Source of the DNA: Snodgrassella communis
Lineage (GTDB): Bacteria; Pseudomonadota; Gammaproteobacteria; Burkholderiales; Neisseriaceae
Length of the DNA stretch: 43,587 bases
Direction of reading: 5' to 3'
NCBI RefSeq assembly: GCF_914768045.1
Contig: NZ_CAJZCD010000013.1
Span: 1 to 43,587 of the forward strand
Positions 19,245 to 30,162 of this stretch are shown here, piece after piece; position 1 is the first letter of the stretch, and every line of letters starts with the position of its first letter. Under the pieces are notes generated by a model. It was given only the letters and a program-made list of their open reading frames with translations. It had not been told where the DNA came from and made no database searches. A program made the position numbers and the translations under genes.

Positions 19245-19276
19245 AAAAAAAGGAAACCGAAGTTTCCTTTTTTTTT
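19245..19276 (-). terminator. Terminator after rplT with UUCG loop
   Basis: The stem GGAAAC (19252-19257) with GTTTCC (19262-19267) is extended by A and T tracts on either side. On the minus strand the loop is TTCG closed by C-G, a very stable tetraloop, followed by a run of T. It lies 14 bases after the rplT stop and separates rplT from pheS. It could also act on plus-strand transcripts. Confidence 0.88.
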
Positions 19277-19289
19277 CAAAATCAGTCTA

Positions 19290-19646
19290 TCAGGCTAATG
19301 CTGCTTTTGCCTGTGCTGCCAGTTGGGCAAATGCGGCTTGATCGAAAACAGCCAGATCCGCCAAGACTTTGCGATCAATTACGATAGCAGCTTTTTTCAG
19401 GCCATTCATGAATTTGCTATAAGATAAGCCGTTTTGGCGTGCTGCTGCATTAATACGTACAATCCACAGTTGACGGAATTGACGTTTGCGTTGACGACGG
19501 TCACGGTAAGCATACTGACCGGCTTTCATTACAGCCTGTTTGGCAATACGATAGACGTTTTTACGACGACCGCGATAGCCTTTAGCTAACGCTAAAACTT
19601 TTTTGTGACGGGCACGAGCGGTAACACCACGTTTTACGCGAGGCAT
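19290..19646 (-). CDS. rplT: 50S ribosomal protein L20
   Basis: L20 is an early 23S rRNA-binding protein needed for 50S assembly, and in E. coli it represses its own operon. The 118 residues are typical: a basic N-terminal helix ([28 protein letters not shown]) and a globular C-terminus with [23 protein letters not shown]. It follows rpmI by 12 bases and is closed by a strong terminator. Autoregulation by L20 binding upstream of rpmI is plausible, but I could not identify the operator. Confidence 0.98.
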   Translation of the reverse strand: MPRVKRGVTARARHKKVLALAKGYRGRRKNVYRIAKQAVMKAGQYAYRDRRQRKRQFRQLWIVRINAAARQNGLSYSKFMNGLKKAAIVIDRKVLADLAVFDQAAFAQLAAQAKAALA

Positions 19647-19658
19647 AGTTCAAACTCC

Positions 19659-19856
19659 TTAAGCGTAGGGTAACATTTTGTGGATAGAAGCCATATCGCG
19701 TTCGTTCACCAGTGAGGTGCCACGCAATTGACGTTTATTTTTGGTGGTTTTTTTCGTCAGAATGTGACGTTTGAACGCGTGAGCGCGTTTTACACCACCG
19801 TTACCCAATACTTTGAAGCGTTTTTTCGCGCTTGATTTGGATTTCATTTTCGGCAT
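19659..19856 (-). CDS. rpmI: 50S ribosomal protein L35
   Basis: L35 is a small basic 50S protein. I use the start at 19856 ([14 protein letters not shown], 65 residues), which has a GGAGT ribosome binding site. A 21-codon upstream extension to 19919 does not resemble the family. The rest ([18 protein letters not shown]) is standard. It precedes rplT by 12 bases. A terminator-like hairpin lies between it and infC, so rpmI-rplT probably use a promoter in 19857-20075. Confidence 0.96.
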   Translation of the reverse strand: MPKMKSKSSAKKRFKVLGNGGVKRAHAFKRHILTKKTTKNKRQLRGTSLVNERDMASIHKMLPYA

Positions 19857-20075
19857 GGGAAAACTCCATTGTTGTTTGATCAGGCGAGGGGTGGCTGTAG
19901 ACAGCACTTTAACCCACACACCACGGTTTTTGCCGCCTGAATATTGATTTATGCACAGCGGCGATGCATAAGGGAACGGATTATAATATACATGAGCCGG
20001 TAAGACAATATGGCAGTCATTATCTGTTATTAATACTTTGTGAACCGGGTAAGATATTGATAGGCTAGTATATGA

Positions 20076-20109
20076 AAAACCTCATTTTATCTAGGTAAAA
20101 TGAGGTTTT
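20076..20109 (-). terminator. Hairpin terminator between infC and rpmI
   Basis: A 14-base perfect stem, AAAACCTCATTTTA at 20076-20089 and TAAAATGAGGTTTT at 20096-20109, has a 6-base loop. It lies 27 bases after the infC stop, and its T-tract on the minus strand can end infC transcripts. In E. coli these genes are read together, so the position is notable. It may act as an attenuator rather than a full stop. Confidence 0.82.
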
Positions 20110-20136
20110 GGTAACATAGCTGAATTCGGATAATGA

Positions 20137-20655
20137 TTATTTCTTTTTCGGGGCAATAATCATTACCATCTGGCGACCTTCCATTTTGGGGAACTGCTCA
20201 ACGGTACCAATTTCTATTAAATCAGCCTGAATACGCTTGAGTAGTTCTGCGCCCAGATGTTGGTGAGCCATTTCACGTCCGCGGAACCTTAAGGTGACTT
20301 TTACTTTATCACCGTCAGCTAAAAAGCGGGTGATGTTACGCATTTTGATCTGATAATCACCTTCGTCAGTGCCAGGGCGAAATTTAATTTCCTTAACTTG
20401 CACCTGTTTCTGCTTTTTGCGCTGTTCGTCGCGTTTTTTGGATTGTTCGTATTTGAATTTACCGAAATCCATTAATTTGCAGACGGGTGGCTTGGCGGTA
20501 GGAGCGATTTCTACCAGATCCACATCATGCTCTTCGGCCAGTTTCATGGCCTGCTGAGTAGATACTACACCCAACTGTTCGCCAGTTGGTCCAATCAAAC
20601 GCACTTCTTTAATGGTGATTTCACCGTTGATGCGTGCTTCGCGTTCTTGAGCGAT
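20137..20655 (-). CDS. infC: Translation initiation factor IF-3 (AUC start)
   Basis: IF-3 binds the 30S subunit, prevents premature joining with 50S and rejects non-AUG starts. The first in-frame ATG/GTG-type start (GTG at 20604) would remove 17 conserved N-terminal residues. Upstream in frame, ATC at 20653-20655 is followed by codons for [17 protein letters not shown], the expected IF-3 N-terminus, and has AAGGAGT six bases before it. I therefore call ATC the start, giving 172 residues. IF-3 genes characteristically use AUU or similar rare starts, so that the factor limits its own synthesis. The C-terminal domain ([17 protein letters not shown]) is intact. It follows thrS by 21 bases. Confidence 0.93.
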   Translation of the reverse strand: MAQEREARINGEITIKEVRLIGPTGEQLGVVSTQQAMKLAEEHDVDLVEIAPTAKPPVCKLMDFGKFKYEQSKKRDEQRKKQKQVQVKEIKFRPGTDEGDYQIKMRNITRFLADGDKVKVTLRFRGREMAHQHLGAELLKRIQADLIEIGTVEQFPKMEGRQMVMIIAPKKK

Positions 20656-20668
20656 GGTCGTACTCCTT
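20653..20668 (-). promoter_or_regulatory. infC ribosome binding site and non-canonical AUC start
   Basis: On the minus strand AAGGAGT (20668-20662) is followed by six bases and ATC (20655-20653). A strong Shine-Dalgarno with a rare start codon is the known layout for IF-3 self-control. Confidence 0.85.
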
Positions 20669-20676
20669 ATTCACGT

Positions 20677-22584
20677 TTAATGAAGAGACAAGATTTCCTG
20701 TTTCAGTTGGGTAATAAATGTTTCAATATCCATCTGACCCAGGTCTTCGCCGCCGCGTTTGCGTACGGTAACCTTGTTGTCCTGTTTTTCCTTCTCGCCT
20801 ATAACCAGTTGATAGGGTAGGCGTTGCGTACTGTTATCTCGGATTTTGTATCCAATTTTCTCATTACGCAAGTCTAAATGCACACGGAGGCCTTCTGCGC
20901 TTAAATGCGTGGCAAGTTGTTGACAGTATTCGGTCTGTGCTTCGGTAATATTCATAATTACCATCTGTACTGGCGCCAGCCATAATGGAAATGCGCCGGC
21001 ATGGTGTTCAATCAGGATGCCGATAAAGCGTTCAAGTGAACCCAGAATGGCACGGTGGAGCATTACCGGGCGGGCACGGCCATTTTCTTCGGTCACATAT
21101 TCAGCTCCCAAGCGCTCTGGCAGCACAAAATCTAGCTGAATTGTGCCACATTGCCACGAGCGGCCTAATGCGTCTTTAATATGGTATTCTACTTTGGGTC
21201 CATAAAAAGCACCTTCACCGGGTAATTCTTCCCAGGTAACACCACAGGCTGTCAGTGCCTCACGCAATCCTTGCTCGGCTTTGTCCCAGATGGCATCAGA
21301 TCCAGCGCGTTTTTCTGGGCGCAGGGATAATTTGACGGCTACGTCGTTAAATTCAAACTGGCGGTAAATGCGCATTACCAGTTCGTTAAATGCTTTGGCT
21401 TCGCTGACAATCTGGTCTTCTGTACAGAAAATATGCGCATCATCCTGTGTAAAGCCACGTACACGCATCAGGCCGTGTAAGGCTCCAGAAGGTTCGTTAC
21501 GATGACAGGAACCAAATTCAGCCAGACGCAATGGTAAATCTCGATATGAGCGCAGGCCTTGATTGAAAATCTGGATATGGCCGGGGCAGTTCATGGGTTT
21601 AACCGCATAAACACGTTTTTCCGATTCGGTAATGAACATGTTTTCTTTGTAGTTATCCCAGTGACCGGATTTTTCCCACAGGCTGCGATCCATAATCATT
21701 GGTGTTTTGATTTCCTGATAGCCGGCAGCGGCAAGTTCGCGGCGCAGATGCTGTTCAATAATCTGCCATAGAGACCAGCCTTTGGGATGCCAAAATACCA
21801 TACCCGGTGCTTCATCCTGCAAGTGGAATAAATCCATCTGTTTGGCCAGTTTGCGGTGATCGCGCTTTTCTGCTTCTTCAATACGCTGAATGTATGCGTT
21901 CAGATCTTCTTTGCTCGCCCAGGCTGTGCCATAAATGCGTTGCAGTTGTTCGTTTTTGGCATCTCCGCGCCAGTAGGCGCCGGATAGTTTGGTTAACTTA
22001 AAGTTTTTCAGGAAACGGGTGTTAGGGACATGTGGCCCCCGACACATGTCTACATATTCCTGATGGTAATAAAGACCCATTGCTTTTTCATCTGGCATGT
22101 CTTCAATCAGGCGCAGTTTGTAGTCTTCTTGGCGCTGTTTGAATACATTGATGACTTCATTTCGTGGTGTAACTTTTTTGATTACATCGTAATTCTGTGC
22201 AATCAGTTCTTTCATGCGTGCTTCAATAGCTGCAATATCTTCGGGGGTAAATGGCCGCTCGTACCAGATGTCGTAATAAAAGCCATCTTCAATTACTGGC
22301 CCGATAACCATTTTAGCCTCAGGATACAGTTGTTTTACAGCATGGCCGACCAGATGGGCGCAAGAGTGGCGGATGATTTCGACACCTTCTTTATCTTTGG
22401 CGGTTATGATGCTGACTTGAGCATCTTCTGCTACCTGATCACATGTGTCTACCAGCTTGCCGTTAATTTTGCCGGCAATTGCGGCTTTGGCTAAGCCTGC
22501 ACCTATGGAAGCGGCAATGTCTGCTATGCTTAATGGCGCTTCAAACTGACGGACGGAACCGTCTGGCAGGGTAATGTTTAACAT
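20677..22584 (-). CDS. thrS: Threonyl-tRNA synthetase
   Basis: ThrRS charges tRNA-Thr and edits mis-attached Ser. The 635-residue protein is full length: a TGS domain at 1-60 ([17 protein letters not shown]), an N2 editing domain with its HxxxH motif ([20 protein letters not shown], near 73-92), and a class II core with [40 protein letters not shown] and zinc-site Cys/His residues. An anticodon-binding domain ends the protein. It heads the minus-strand translation block and is divergent from tgt across 245 bases. No T-box was recognised. Confidence 0.98.
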   Translation of the reverse strand: MLNITLPDGSVRQFEAPLSIADIAASIGAGLAKAAIAGKINGKLVDTCDQVAEDAQVSIITAKDKEGVEIIRHSCAHLVGHAVKQLYPEAKMVIGPVIEDGFYYDIWYERPFTPEDIAAIEARMKELIAQNYDVIKKVTPRNEVINVFKQRQEDYKLRLIEDMPDEKAMGLYYHQEYVDMCRGPHVPNTRFLKNFKLTKLSGAYWRGDAKNEQLQRIYGTAWASKEDLNAYIQRIEEAEKRDHRKLAKQMDLFHLQDEAPGMVFWHPKGWSLWQIIEQHLRRELAAAGYQEIKTPMIMDRSLWEKSGHWDNYKENMFITESEKRVYAVKPMNCPGHIQIFNQGLRSYRDLPLRLAEFGSCHRNEPSGALHGLMRVRGFTQDDAHIFCTEDQIVSEAKAFNELVMRIYRQFEFNDVAVKLSLRPEKRAGSDAIWDKAEQGLREALTACGVTWEELPGEGAFYGPKVEYHIKDALGRSWQCGTIQLDFVLPERLGAEYVTEENGRARPVMLHRAILGSLERFIGILIEHHAGAFPLWLAPVQMVIMNITEAQTEYCQQLATHLSAEGLRVHLDLRNEKIGYKIRDNSTQRLPYQLVIGEKEKQDNKVTVRKRGGEDLGQMDIETFITQLKQEILSLH

Positions 22585-22784
22585 GCATACTCCACAAATA
22601 ACAGACCAGGCTCGCTTGCTACAAGTGAGAAAATCAGATGGCTGCTTTTGATTAGATTTATAAATTAAAGGGATTAGGTAAAAGCGTCTGTTGCTGGTGA
22701 ACGTCCGCTTCAGTTAAGGAATTTATTTTAACGATTTGAATTTTGCTTGGCAATGCTTACGCGGCGAAATGTGTTGGTTTCGGC

Positions 22785-22790
22785 TATAAT
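22785..22790 (+). promoter_or_regulatory. Candidate -10 box for tgt
   Basis: A perfect TATAAT lies 40 bases before the tgt ATG. No good -35 sequence sits 16-18 bases upstream, so this is a half-supported promoter. Confidence 0.45.
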
Positions 22791-22820
22791 GGGATGTTCT
22801 GTCATAATTGTTGTCATTAA

Positions 22821-23945
<1,125 letters not shown>

Positions 23946-24071
23946 TCAATCTTTTTGGTATGGGCACTGCGGTAGTATTATCGATGAAGTTGATATGATG
24001 CGGATGGAGGTAATGCGCTGTCGGCAATTTTCTTTGGATGTTGTTTGGTCTTAGTATAGTGGAGAGGTAGT

Positions 24072-25454
24072 ATGGATGAAAAAGTCTGGTCAGGCCGTTT
24101 TCATGAGCCGGTAAGTGAGCTGGTTAAGCAGTATACTGCATCGATTACATTTGATCAGCGGCTGGCTCAATGTGATATTCAAGGTTCACTGGCACATGCA
24201 CAGATGCTGCAACAGGCTGGTGTGTTGAGTGTAGAGGATTTGTCTGCAATTAAGGCTGGTATGCAGGAAATTTTGCAGGAAATAGCTGCCGGCAAAGTTG
24301 AATGGTCAGTTGATCTGGAAGATGTGCATATGAATGTGGAACGTTTGCTAACCCAGAAGGTGGGCGATGCTGGTAAGCGTTTACACACGGGGCGCAGCCG
24401 TAATGATCAGGTGGCTACTGATATTCGGTTATGGCTGCGTGAAGAAATTGATCGTGTTGTGGTTTTAATTAGGGATTTGCAGTCTGCACTGGTTGATTTG
24501 GCTGATAAAAATGCAGAAGTGGTGATGCCGGGTTTTACACATATGCAGGTAGCTCAGCCTGTGAGTTTTGGTCACCATATGCTGGCGTATGTTGAAATGC
24601 TGGGGCGTGATGGTGAGCGTATGCTTGATTGTCGCCATCGGGTTAACCGGATGCCATTAGGTGCTGCTGCACTTGCTGGTACTACTTTTCCGATTAAGCG
24701 TGAAGTTACTGCGCAATTACTTGGTTTTGAAGAAATTTGCCAGAATTCTCTGGATGCGGTATCTGATCGTGATTTTGCTATTGAATTTACTGCTGCTGCG
24801 TCGATTCTGATGATGCATTTGTCACGTTTGAGTGAGGAGCTGATTTACTGGATGAGTCCGCGCTTCGGTTTTATTGATATTGCTGACCGTTTCTGCACGG
24901 GTTCTAGTATTATGCCGCAGAAGAAAAATCCAGATGTGCCGGAGTTGGTACGCGGTAAAAGTGCTCGTGTGGTGGGGCATCTGATGGGATTGATTACTTT
25001 GATGAAATCACAACCACTGGCCTACAATAAAGATAATCAGGAAGACAAGGAGCCACTTTTTGATACGGTAGATACTCTGGTGGATACTTTACGTATTTAT
25101 GCAGATATGATGCGAGGTGTTAGTGTGAAACCTGAGAATATGCGTGCTGCTGTGTTACAGGGCTTTGCGACAGCAACTGATTTGGCTGATTATCTGGTGA
25201 AAAAGGGCTTACCGTTTCGCGATAGTCATGAGGTGGTTGCACGTGCAGTACGGCTGGCGGAAGAGCAGCAGCAGGAATTAAGTGAGTTATCGCTGGATGT
25301 GCTGCAATCTTTTTCCAGTTTGATAGATGAGGATGTATATCAGGTTCTTTCACCTGAGGGTAGTCTTAATGCGCGTAATCATGTTGGTGGTACAGCACCT
25401 GCACAGGTACGCGCGCAGGTAGCACGCTGGCGTGAGTATTTGCAATCTGTTTAA
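24072..25454 (+). CDS. argH: Argininosuccinate lyase
   Basis: ArgH splits argininosuccinate into arginine and fumarate, the last step of arginine synthesis. The 460-residue product has family motifs: KVWSGRF at the start, [13 protein letters not shown] near 106-118, [17 protein letters not shown] near 153-169 and the fumarase-superfamily signature [12 protein letters not shown] near 277-288. A GGAGAGG ribosome binding site precedes the ATG. A clear terminator follows the stop. No other arginine gene is in the window. Confidence 0.97.
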   Translation: MDEKVWSGRFHEPVSELVKQYTASITFDQRLAQCDIQGSLAHAQMLQQAGVLSVEDLSAIKAGMQEILQEIAAGKVEWSVDLEDVHMNVERLLTQKVGDAGKRLHTGRSRNDQVATDIRLWLREEIDRVVVLIRDLQSALVDLADKNAEVVMPGFTHMQVAQPVSFGHHMLAYVEMLGRDGERMLDCRHRVNRMPLGAAALAGTTFPIKREVTAQLLGFEEICQNSLDAVSDRDFAIEFTAAASILMMHLSRLSEELIYWMSPRFGFIDIADRFCTGSSIMPQKKNPDVPELVRGKSARVVGHLMGLITLMKSQPLAYNKDNQEDKEPLFDTVDTLVDTLRIYADMMRGVSVKPENMRAAVLQGFATATDLADYLVKKGLPFRDSHEVVARAVRLAEEQQQELSELSLDVLQSFSSLIDEDVYQVLSPEGSLNARNHVGGTAPAQVRAQVARWREYLQSV

Positions 25455-25490
25455 ATTTTATTGTACTGGCTGTTTTAAGTAGTTCGTTTG

Positions 25491-25526
25491 AAAATCAGGT
25501 AGGTTATTTTCTACCTGATTTTTTAT
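25491..25526 (+). terminator. Intrinsic terminator of argH
   Basis: A 12-base perfect stem, AAAATCAGGTAG at 25491-25502 and CTACCTGATTTT at 25511-25522, has an 8-base loop and a T-run after it. It lies 36 bases past the argH stop. Confidence 0.9.
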
Positions 25527-26728
25527 TTTGTTTGAATGTTCTTTGATAATGTTTGTTTTAACCGTTTTATCTTTAAAGGAAGATGATAAGGTATGTGATT
25601 TATTGTCTGTATAAATTTTATTTGGATTAAGCTAAGAATAAGTAGTATGAATGTTAATTGGAAATATTTTTTTTGCAGATAAATGATACTGATATTTATG
25701 AAATACAAGTATGCATTGATTTAGATTAATATGTTTAATGGATAAGATAGAGATTTTATGTTTATTGATTGCAGTAATTTGTAATGTTGTTATGTAATAA
25801 TTGATTAGATAAGTATATTGTTATTTTTAAAAATTATGATGATAAGGTAAAGTAGAAGATATGGGTAGTTAAATGTTACCTAGCTTTGATTTTAGTATAT
25901 TTTATTGTTGTGATGCTGTTATTTATGTTTATGCTTAATGAATATCTATTGTTGATGTTGAGACAATGGTAATACTGGATGCAAATATGCTTGGTTCTTC
26001 GGTTCCGCTTCTTTTAATTTTGCAAGGTTGTTTAAATACTGCTGCAATTTATTTATAAGGCAATTCCCGAGCAAAATTTGTTGTCTGTGGCGGATAAAAC
26101 AAAGCTGTATCAGCTGTTGAGGTAAGTGCAATAGTTAGTTATTTGATTCCAAATGAATTAGATCCGGGTAAGTTATCTTGAGGGTACTTTAACTCTTACT
26201 GGGTAGCAGTTTTTATATGTAAATAAAGTATGATTATTAGGTAAAACACTGGTGCTGATATGTGGTTTCTACGTTTTGCGCTTGGTGTTGCTAATCAGTT
26301 TTGATGGATTTATATGCCAAAAAGAGGTTTTATTTGTTTGATAATATGGTTAAGTTTTTTAGAAATGCAAATTTTAGGGTAATGTTTGAATTCTGTAATG
26401 GGATTCTAGGTTGTTATGAATGATGTCATACTGGTAATAATCTGAATTTTAAGATTAGGCTTAAGTTTGTGTTAGTTACAGGTTTCTCTTGTTAATAAGC
26501 ACTTTTGGTGGAGGAAATAACAATCTTTTTACAATGAGTTATTTTCGATTGTATAAAATACCTAAAATTATTTCATTGAAATTTAAATACTATTTAAATG
26601 GTGTTGTAATAATCGCAGTTGATATTAAATAAAATGCACAATATGCTGGTTATTTGTTGTAGAATCATTTACAATTATTAACTTATTTAAATTAATCTTA
26701 GTATATATCTGATTTTAAAAGGGTTGTT
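25527..26728. other. 1.2 kb AT-rich region without a recognisable gene
   Basis: This stretch is strongly AT-rich, with stops in all frames and only short frames such as 25946-26131 (minus). A less AT-rich patch near 25965-26130 reads on the plus strand as short peptide pieces broken by stops (for example KAIPEQNLLSVADKTKLYQLL), which could be a decayed gene, but I cannot name one. The right end should hold the promoter of the lipoprotein gene at 26729. No tRNA, repeat or strong hairpin was seen. Confidence 0.4.
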
Positions 26729-27937
26729 ATGCGATTGCAAATTACAAAGTTGATTTTGGCGTTGACTGTTGCGGGACTGGTATCGGCATGTGGGAATAAG
26801 ACAGAAGAAGCTCCTGATAAGATGGTGCGTGCTGGTATGCAACGCATGATGAAAGAGGATAATCAGTTCAATTTTACGAGTACTCTTAAATTGGAATTAG
26901 GAGATCAGGCAGGTATAAATACTGCGGATAAGGGTTCTGAAGTGTCTGATGTGATTGTACAGCAGGCAAGTGGTGCTTCCGCGGAGCTTTTATCAAGTGA
27001 CGATCAAGACGAGCAAAAACTGGCAGAAGAACTATCTGTTTATGAAAAACGGCAAATGGAATCTGTTAACAAGATGGTGAGACTGATTAGCAAATCAGTG
27101 TCGATTCCGGTTACAGGTGCGGTGGATTTTAAAAAGGGTCTCGTGGAAGTTATTCCAGAATTTCGTTATGAGAACAAAAATGCACTGATTTCTTATAAAT
27201 TTCCTCTCTATTTAGACTTTAATAATTTATCTATGTATGTGGATGCTTCTGCATTCACTAATATATCAGATATGATGAATGGGGAAAATAATCCTCAGTG
27301 GGTAATAGGTGACCGATATGTGCAACTGGCTTTGCCGCAGGACAGAGTACAGCATTTACCTGTTGCTGACTTGTTAAAGAGTCTACCTAAGGCTATTGAT
27401 GATGGTTATACTGCTATTGAGTCCAGCGCATTTAGCAAGGTGGATGTGGACGAATTTGGCAAAAGTCTGGAAGCAAAATCTCAGGTTAGAATTAATTCAA
27501 CTTATGCAATGAGTATGAAATATGATGTTGCTATGTTGCAAAGTGTTTCTCAGGCTTTGAAGCAGGCTGCTGCCAAGGCTGGTTCGGATAGTAAGTATCA
27601 GCCGCAGGATTATGCAGTTCTACAAAATATTGTTGACGGTTTGGTATCAGTCTATTCAGGTGATGTTGAAACAGCGAATACGCCTTTCGGTTATTATATG
27701 GCACAAATGAAGAATAAATCGATACCAATTATCTATAATTTCTATTTTGATTCTAAAGGCCGAGTGATAGGTATGCGTTCTCAGACGGCGTTACCGCTGG
27801 ATGAAATGAAAGAACTGAAAGGACCGATAAATATTGATTATAAAATTCAGTATGAATACACAGGAAGTCCAAAATTTACTATGCAACCTACGCCGCAGAA
27901 TTCAGTTAATATTGGTTCTCGTTTAGGTCTGTACTGA
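26729..27937 (+). CDS. Lipoprotein of unknown function
   Basis: I do not recognise the family. The 402-residue protein starts with a lipoprotein signal peptide (LTVAGLVSAC), so Cys21 should be lipidated and the protein held at an envelope membrane. The mature part begins with an Asp/Glu/Lys-rich stretch to about residue 110. Alternating polar/hydrophobic segments follow, suggesting beta structure (SIPVTGAVDFKKGLVEVIPEFRYENKNALISYKFPLYLDF), then a helical middle near 270-310. It ends in further beta-like strands (IPIIYNFYFDSKGRVIGMRSQ) and finishes NIGSRLGLY. No catalytic motif is visible. It is a single gene with its own terminator behind a long AT-rich region. Confidence 0.85.
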   Translation: MRLQITKLILALTVAGLVSACGNKTEEAPDKMVRAGMQRMMKEDNQFNFTSTLKLELGDQAGINTADKGSEVSDVIVQQASGASAELLSSDDQDEQKLAEELSVYEKRQMESVNKMVRLISKSVSIPVTGAVDFKKGLVEVIPEFRYENKNALISYKFPLYLDFNNLSMYVDASAFTNISDMMNGENNPQWVIGDRYVQLALPQDRVQHLPVADLLKSLPKAIDDGYTAIESSAFSKVDVDEFGKSLEAKSQVRINSTYAMSMKYDVAMLQSVSQALKQAAAKAGSDSKYQPQDYAVLQNIVDGLVSVYSGDVETANTPFGYYMAQMKNKSIPIIYNFYFDSKGRVIGMRSQTALPLDEMKELKGPINIDYKIQYEYTGSPKFTMQPTPQNSVNIGSRLGLY

Positions 27938-27976
27938 TAATCAAATAAAATTATTTTTTGATTTAAATAACTTTTG

Positions 27977-28006
27977 GCCAGTATGCTTTGCATTACTGGC
28001 TTTTTT
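27977..28006 (+). terminator. Intrinsic terminator of the lipoprotein gene
   Basis: GCCAGTATGC (27977-27986) pairs with GCATTACTGGC (27990-28000) leaving one bulged T and a TTT loop. Six T follow. It lies 40 bases after the stop. Confidence 0.85.
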
Positions 28007-28337
28007 ATATTTTGCTTTCGTTTGTTTTTATGCTTAGTCTGAATATTGTAATTGGGATGACTAGATGAGAAATTTTGGTATGTTGTTGCTGTTGTTTTGT
28101 TAAATTGTTTAATATTAATAATAGGTTGATGTTGATAAGCTGATAATTGAATCTATTAAGCTAGATATAATCTAAGTAAACTTTTATTGCAGAATGGCGG
28201 TTGTTAGCTATGTGATTACTGAGGTCAAGGTATTATGTCTATGAGCGCCTATTGTGGATGTATTTTGTTTCAGTAGGATGATCGCTTAATTATTATTGTG
28301 ATATGTTTGTTTATTGTGCGTTGTGTTTTGATATGGT
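28007..28337. other. AT-rich spacer between convergent genes
   Basis: About 330 bases lie between the lipoprotein terminator and the xerD stop. No gene, tRNA or repeat was recognised, and no clear terminator was seen for the minus-strand xerD operon. Confidence 0.4.
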
Positions 28338-29237
28338 TTATCCGCGCGGATGATGCTGATGTATTAGTTGTTTCAGACGCTCGTTGGCTACATGGGTATA
28401 GATCTGGGTAGTGCCTATATCGGCATGTCCCAGTAATAGCTGCACTACCCGTAAATCAGCACCATGGTTAACGAGATGGGTGGCAAATGCATGGCGCAAA
28501 CCGTGGGGGCTGAGATGATGAATACCTGCTGCACTGGCATATTTGGTGACGATCATCCATGCCAGCTGGCGTGTAATGGCGGTTTTTTTCTGGCTGACAA
28601 ATACTGCATCACACGCTCTGCCTTTAAGTAAAGCAGGGCGGGCATGAGTAAAGTAATTTTGTAGCCAGTCTGTGGCTTCTTCTCCCATTGGTACCATACG
28701 CTGCTTGTTTCCTTTACCGATGGTACTAAGTACGCCATTATGTAAATCAATTTCGTTAATGTGTAAGTTAACCGCTTCGCTGACGCGTAAGCCGGTAGCG
28801 TATATTAGTTCTAGTAGGGCTTTATCGCGCAGACCATGTGGTGTATCGGTGTCTGGGGCAGCCAGAAGGGCATCTATTTGGCTTTCGGAAATGATATCGG
28901 GCAGATGCTGGCCTTTTTTGGGCATTTGTAGCTGCTCGGTAGGTAAATCCTGACGCCGGTTGTATTCCTGCATCCAGCTAAATAAACGTTTACATGCGGA
29001 TAGAGCTCGTGCCTGTGATGATGGTTTTTCACTATCGATAAATACCGCAGCAGCCAGTGATAAGGAATCTACGTTGAACCAGTTCAGTTGCTGAAGTTGT
29101 AAACGGTGGGCAATTTTGCTCAGGTCGCGCCGGTAGCCCTCCAGTGTGTTGAATGCCAGTTGTTCACTTAGCCATAGGTGCTCAAGCAGTGATTCAATTG
29201 GTTCGAGTAGTTCTGCTGGTAATGGTTCGTTTACCAT
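28338..29237 (-). CDS. xerD: Tyrosine site-specific recombinase XerD
   Basis: XerD works with XerC at dif to resolve chromosome dimers during division. The 299-residue protein has an N-terminal core-binding SAM-like domain (about 1-100) and a full catalytic domain with Arg151 (TGLRVSEA), Lys175 (GKGNKQR), His245 and Arg248 (HGLRHAFATH), His271 (LGHADIGTTQIY) and nucleophile Tyr280. Length and sequence fit XerD better than XerC or a phage integrase, and its chromosomal neighbours are housekeeping genes. The start overlaps the ogt end by 7 bases, making it the last gene of a minus-strand series. Confidence 0.88.
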   Translation of the reverse strand: MVNEPLPAELLEPIESLLEHLWLSEQLAFNTLEGYRRDLSKIAHRLQLQQLNWFNVDSLSLAAAVFIDSEKPSSQARALSACKRLFSWMQEYNRRQDLPTEQLQMPKKGQHLPDIISESQIDALLAAPDTDTPHGLRDKALLELIYATGLRVSEAVNLHINEIDLHNGVLSTIGKGNKQRMVPMGEEATDWLQNYFTHARPALLKGRACDAVFVSQKKTAITRQLAWMIVTKYASAAGIHHLSPHGLRHAFATHLVNHGADLRVVQLLLGHADIGTTQIYTHVANERLKQLIHQHHPRG

Positions 29238-29689
29238 GTTGCTCCCTCATGGGTAAGTAGCCAGCGTTTGATATTGAGTTCGAAAGGATTATTACTCAGA
29301 CTGAAACCACCCAGACCATTGGCGGATACTATTCGATGGCAGGGAATAATGATTGGCAGGGGATTTTTGCCACAGGCCTGTCCAACTGCTCTGGCAGCAC
29401 TTCCCAGTATGCGGGCAATATCGCCGTAGGTGGCTACCTGTCCGTAGGGAATATTGGCAATTGCCTGCCACACTCGTTGCTGGAATTCTGTACCAGCAGA
29501 TGAGGGGGGATAGTTAAATGTTTGCAGCTTGCCAGAGAAATAGGCATCAAGCTGTTGAGCCCAATATCCTGTCAGTCTGGGTAAGGTTGGCGACGTGGCT
29601 GTTTGCCAGTGGATTGCCTGTAGTTGTTGCTGCTGGCTAAAATCTAGAATTAATGGACAGCAGGGCGCAGGGTAGGAATAGCTAGGCAT
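29231..29689 (-). CDS. ogt: Methylated-DNA--protein-cysteine methyltransferase
   Basis: This suicide enzyme removes methyl groups from O6-methylguanine onto its own cysteine. The 152-residue product has the active-site motif PCHRIV with Cys117, the helix-turn-helix segment VATYGDIARILGSARAVGQA-like near 86-106 and the arginine finger in that helix. There is no AdaA domain, so it is the plain Ogt type and not the Ada regulator. It overlaps both neighbours by a few bases (bcp by 8, xerD by 7), which indicates translational coupling. Confidence 0.92.
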   Translation of the reverse strand: MPSYSYPAPCCPLILDFSQQQQLQAIHWQTATSPTLPRLTGYWAQQLDAYFSGKLQTFNYPPSSAGTEFQQRVWQAIANIPYGQVATYGDIARILGSAARAVGQACGKNPLPIIIPCHRIVSANGLGGFSLSNNPFELNIKRWLLTHEGATW

Positions 29690-30128
29690 GCTGTTGCAGG
29701 GTATCTAAAACGGTCTGGGCGTGTCCGGCGGCTTTAACTTTGCGCCATTCATGGATAATATTGCCATCCTGATTCAGGATAAATGTGCTTCTTTCAATAC
29801 CGAATACTTTTTTGCCATACATGTTTTTTTCTTTGAGGACGTCAAACTGGTGGCACACTGTTTCTTCACAGTCTGACAACAGGGTAATGTTGAGTCCGTA
29901 TTTGCAGATGAAATTATGATGGCTTTTTTCTGTATCTCGAGAAATGCCGATAACGTGATAACCCATTTGGGTAAATTGTGGCAGTAGTGCACTGAACTCC
30001 TGTGCCTCAGTCGTGCAACCGGGAGTATTGTCTTTCGGATAAAAATAAACCACAGCTGGCAGGTGTTCGGCGATGTTGAAGTTGCCACCTTCAGCATTGG
30101 GCAGGCTGAACAACATGGATTTTGACAT
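29682..30128 (-). CDS. bcp: Bcp-type thioredoxin-dependent peroxiredoxin
   Basis: Bcp (PrxQ) reduces hydrogen and organic peroxides using thioredoxin. I place the start at 30128 (MSKSMLFSLPNAEGG, 148 residues), with AAAGGA upstream. A 16-codon extension to 30176 would overlap the preceding cupin gene and does not match the family. The peroxidatic site is PKDNTPGCTT with Cys38. The resolving Cys five residues later in E. coli Bcp is absent here (TPGCTTEAQ). Cys75, Cys86 and Cys92 are the other candidates, as in PrxQ subtypes with a different resolving position. Confidence 0.92.
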   Translation of the reverse strand: MSKSMLFSLPNAEGGNFNIAEHLPAVVYFYPKDNTPGCTTEAQEFSALLPQFTQMGYHVIGISRDTEKSHHNFICKYGLNITLLSDCEETVCHQFDVLKEKNMYGKKVFGIERSTFILNQDGNIIHEWRKVKAAGHAQTVLDTLQQHA

Positions 30129-30162
30129 TGTATATTTTCCTTTGTAAATTTTGTTAATTCGG

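Noticed and set aside
19857-19919. Upstream start for rpmI adding 21 residues
   Set aside because: L35 is about 65 residues and begins [12 protein letters not shown]. The extension is not family-like.
28338-29237. Phage or island integrase near the T6SS
   Set aside because: The tyrosine recombinase fits chromosomal XerD in length and context, and no phage genes are near.
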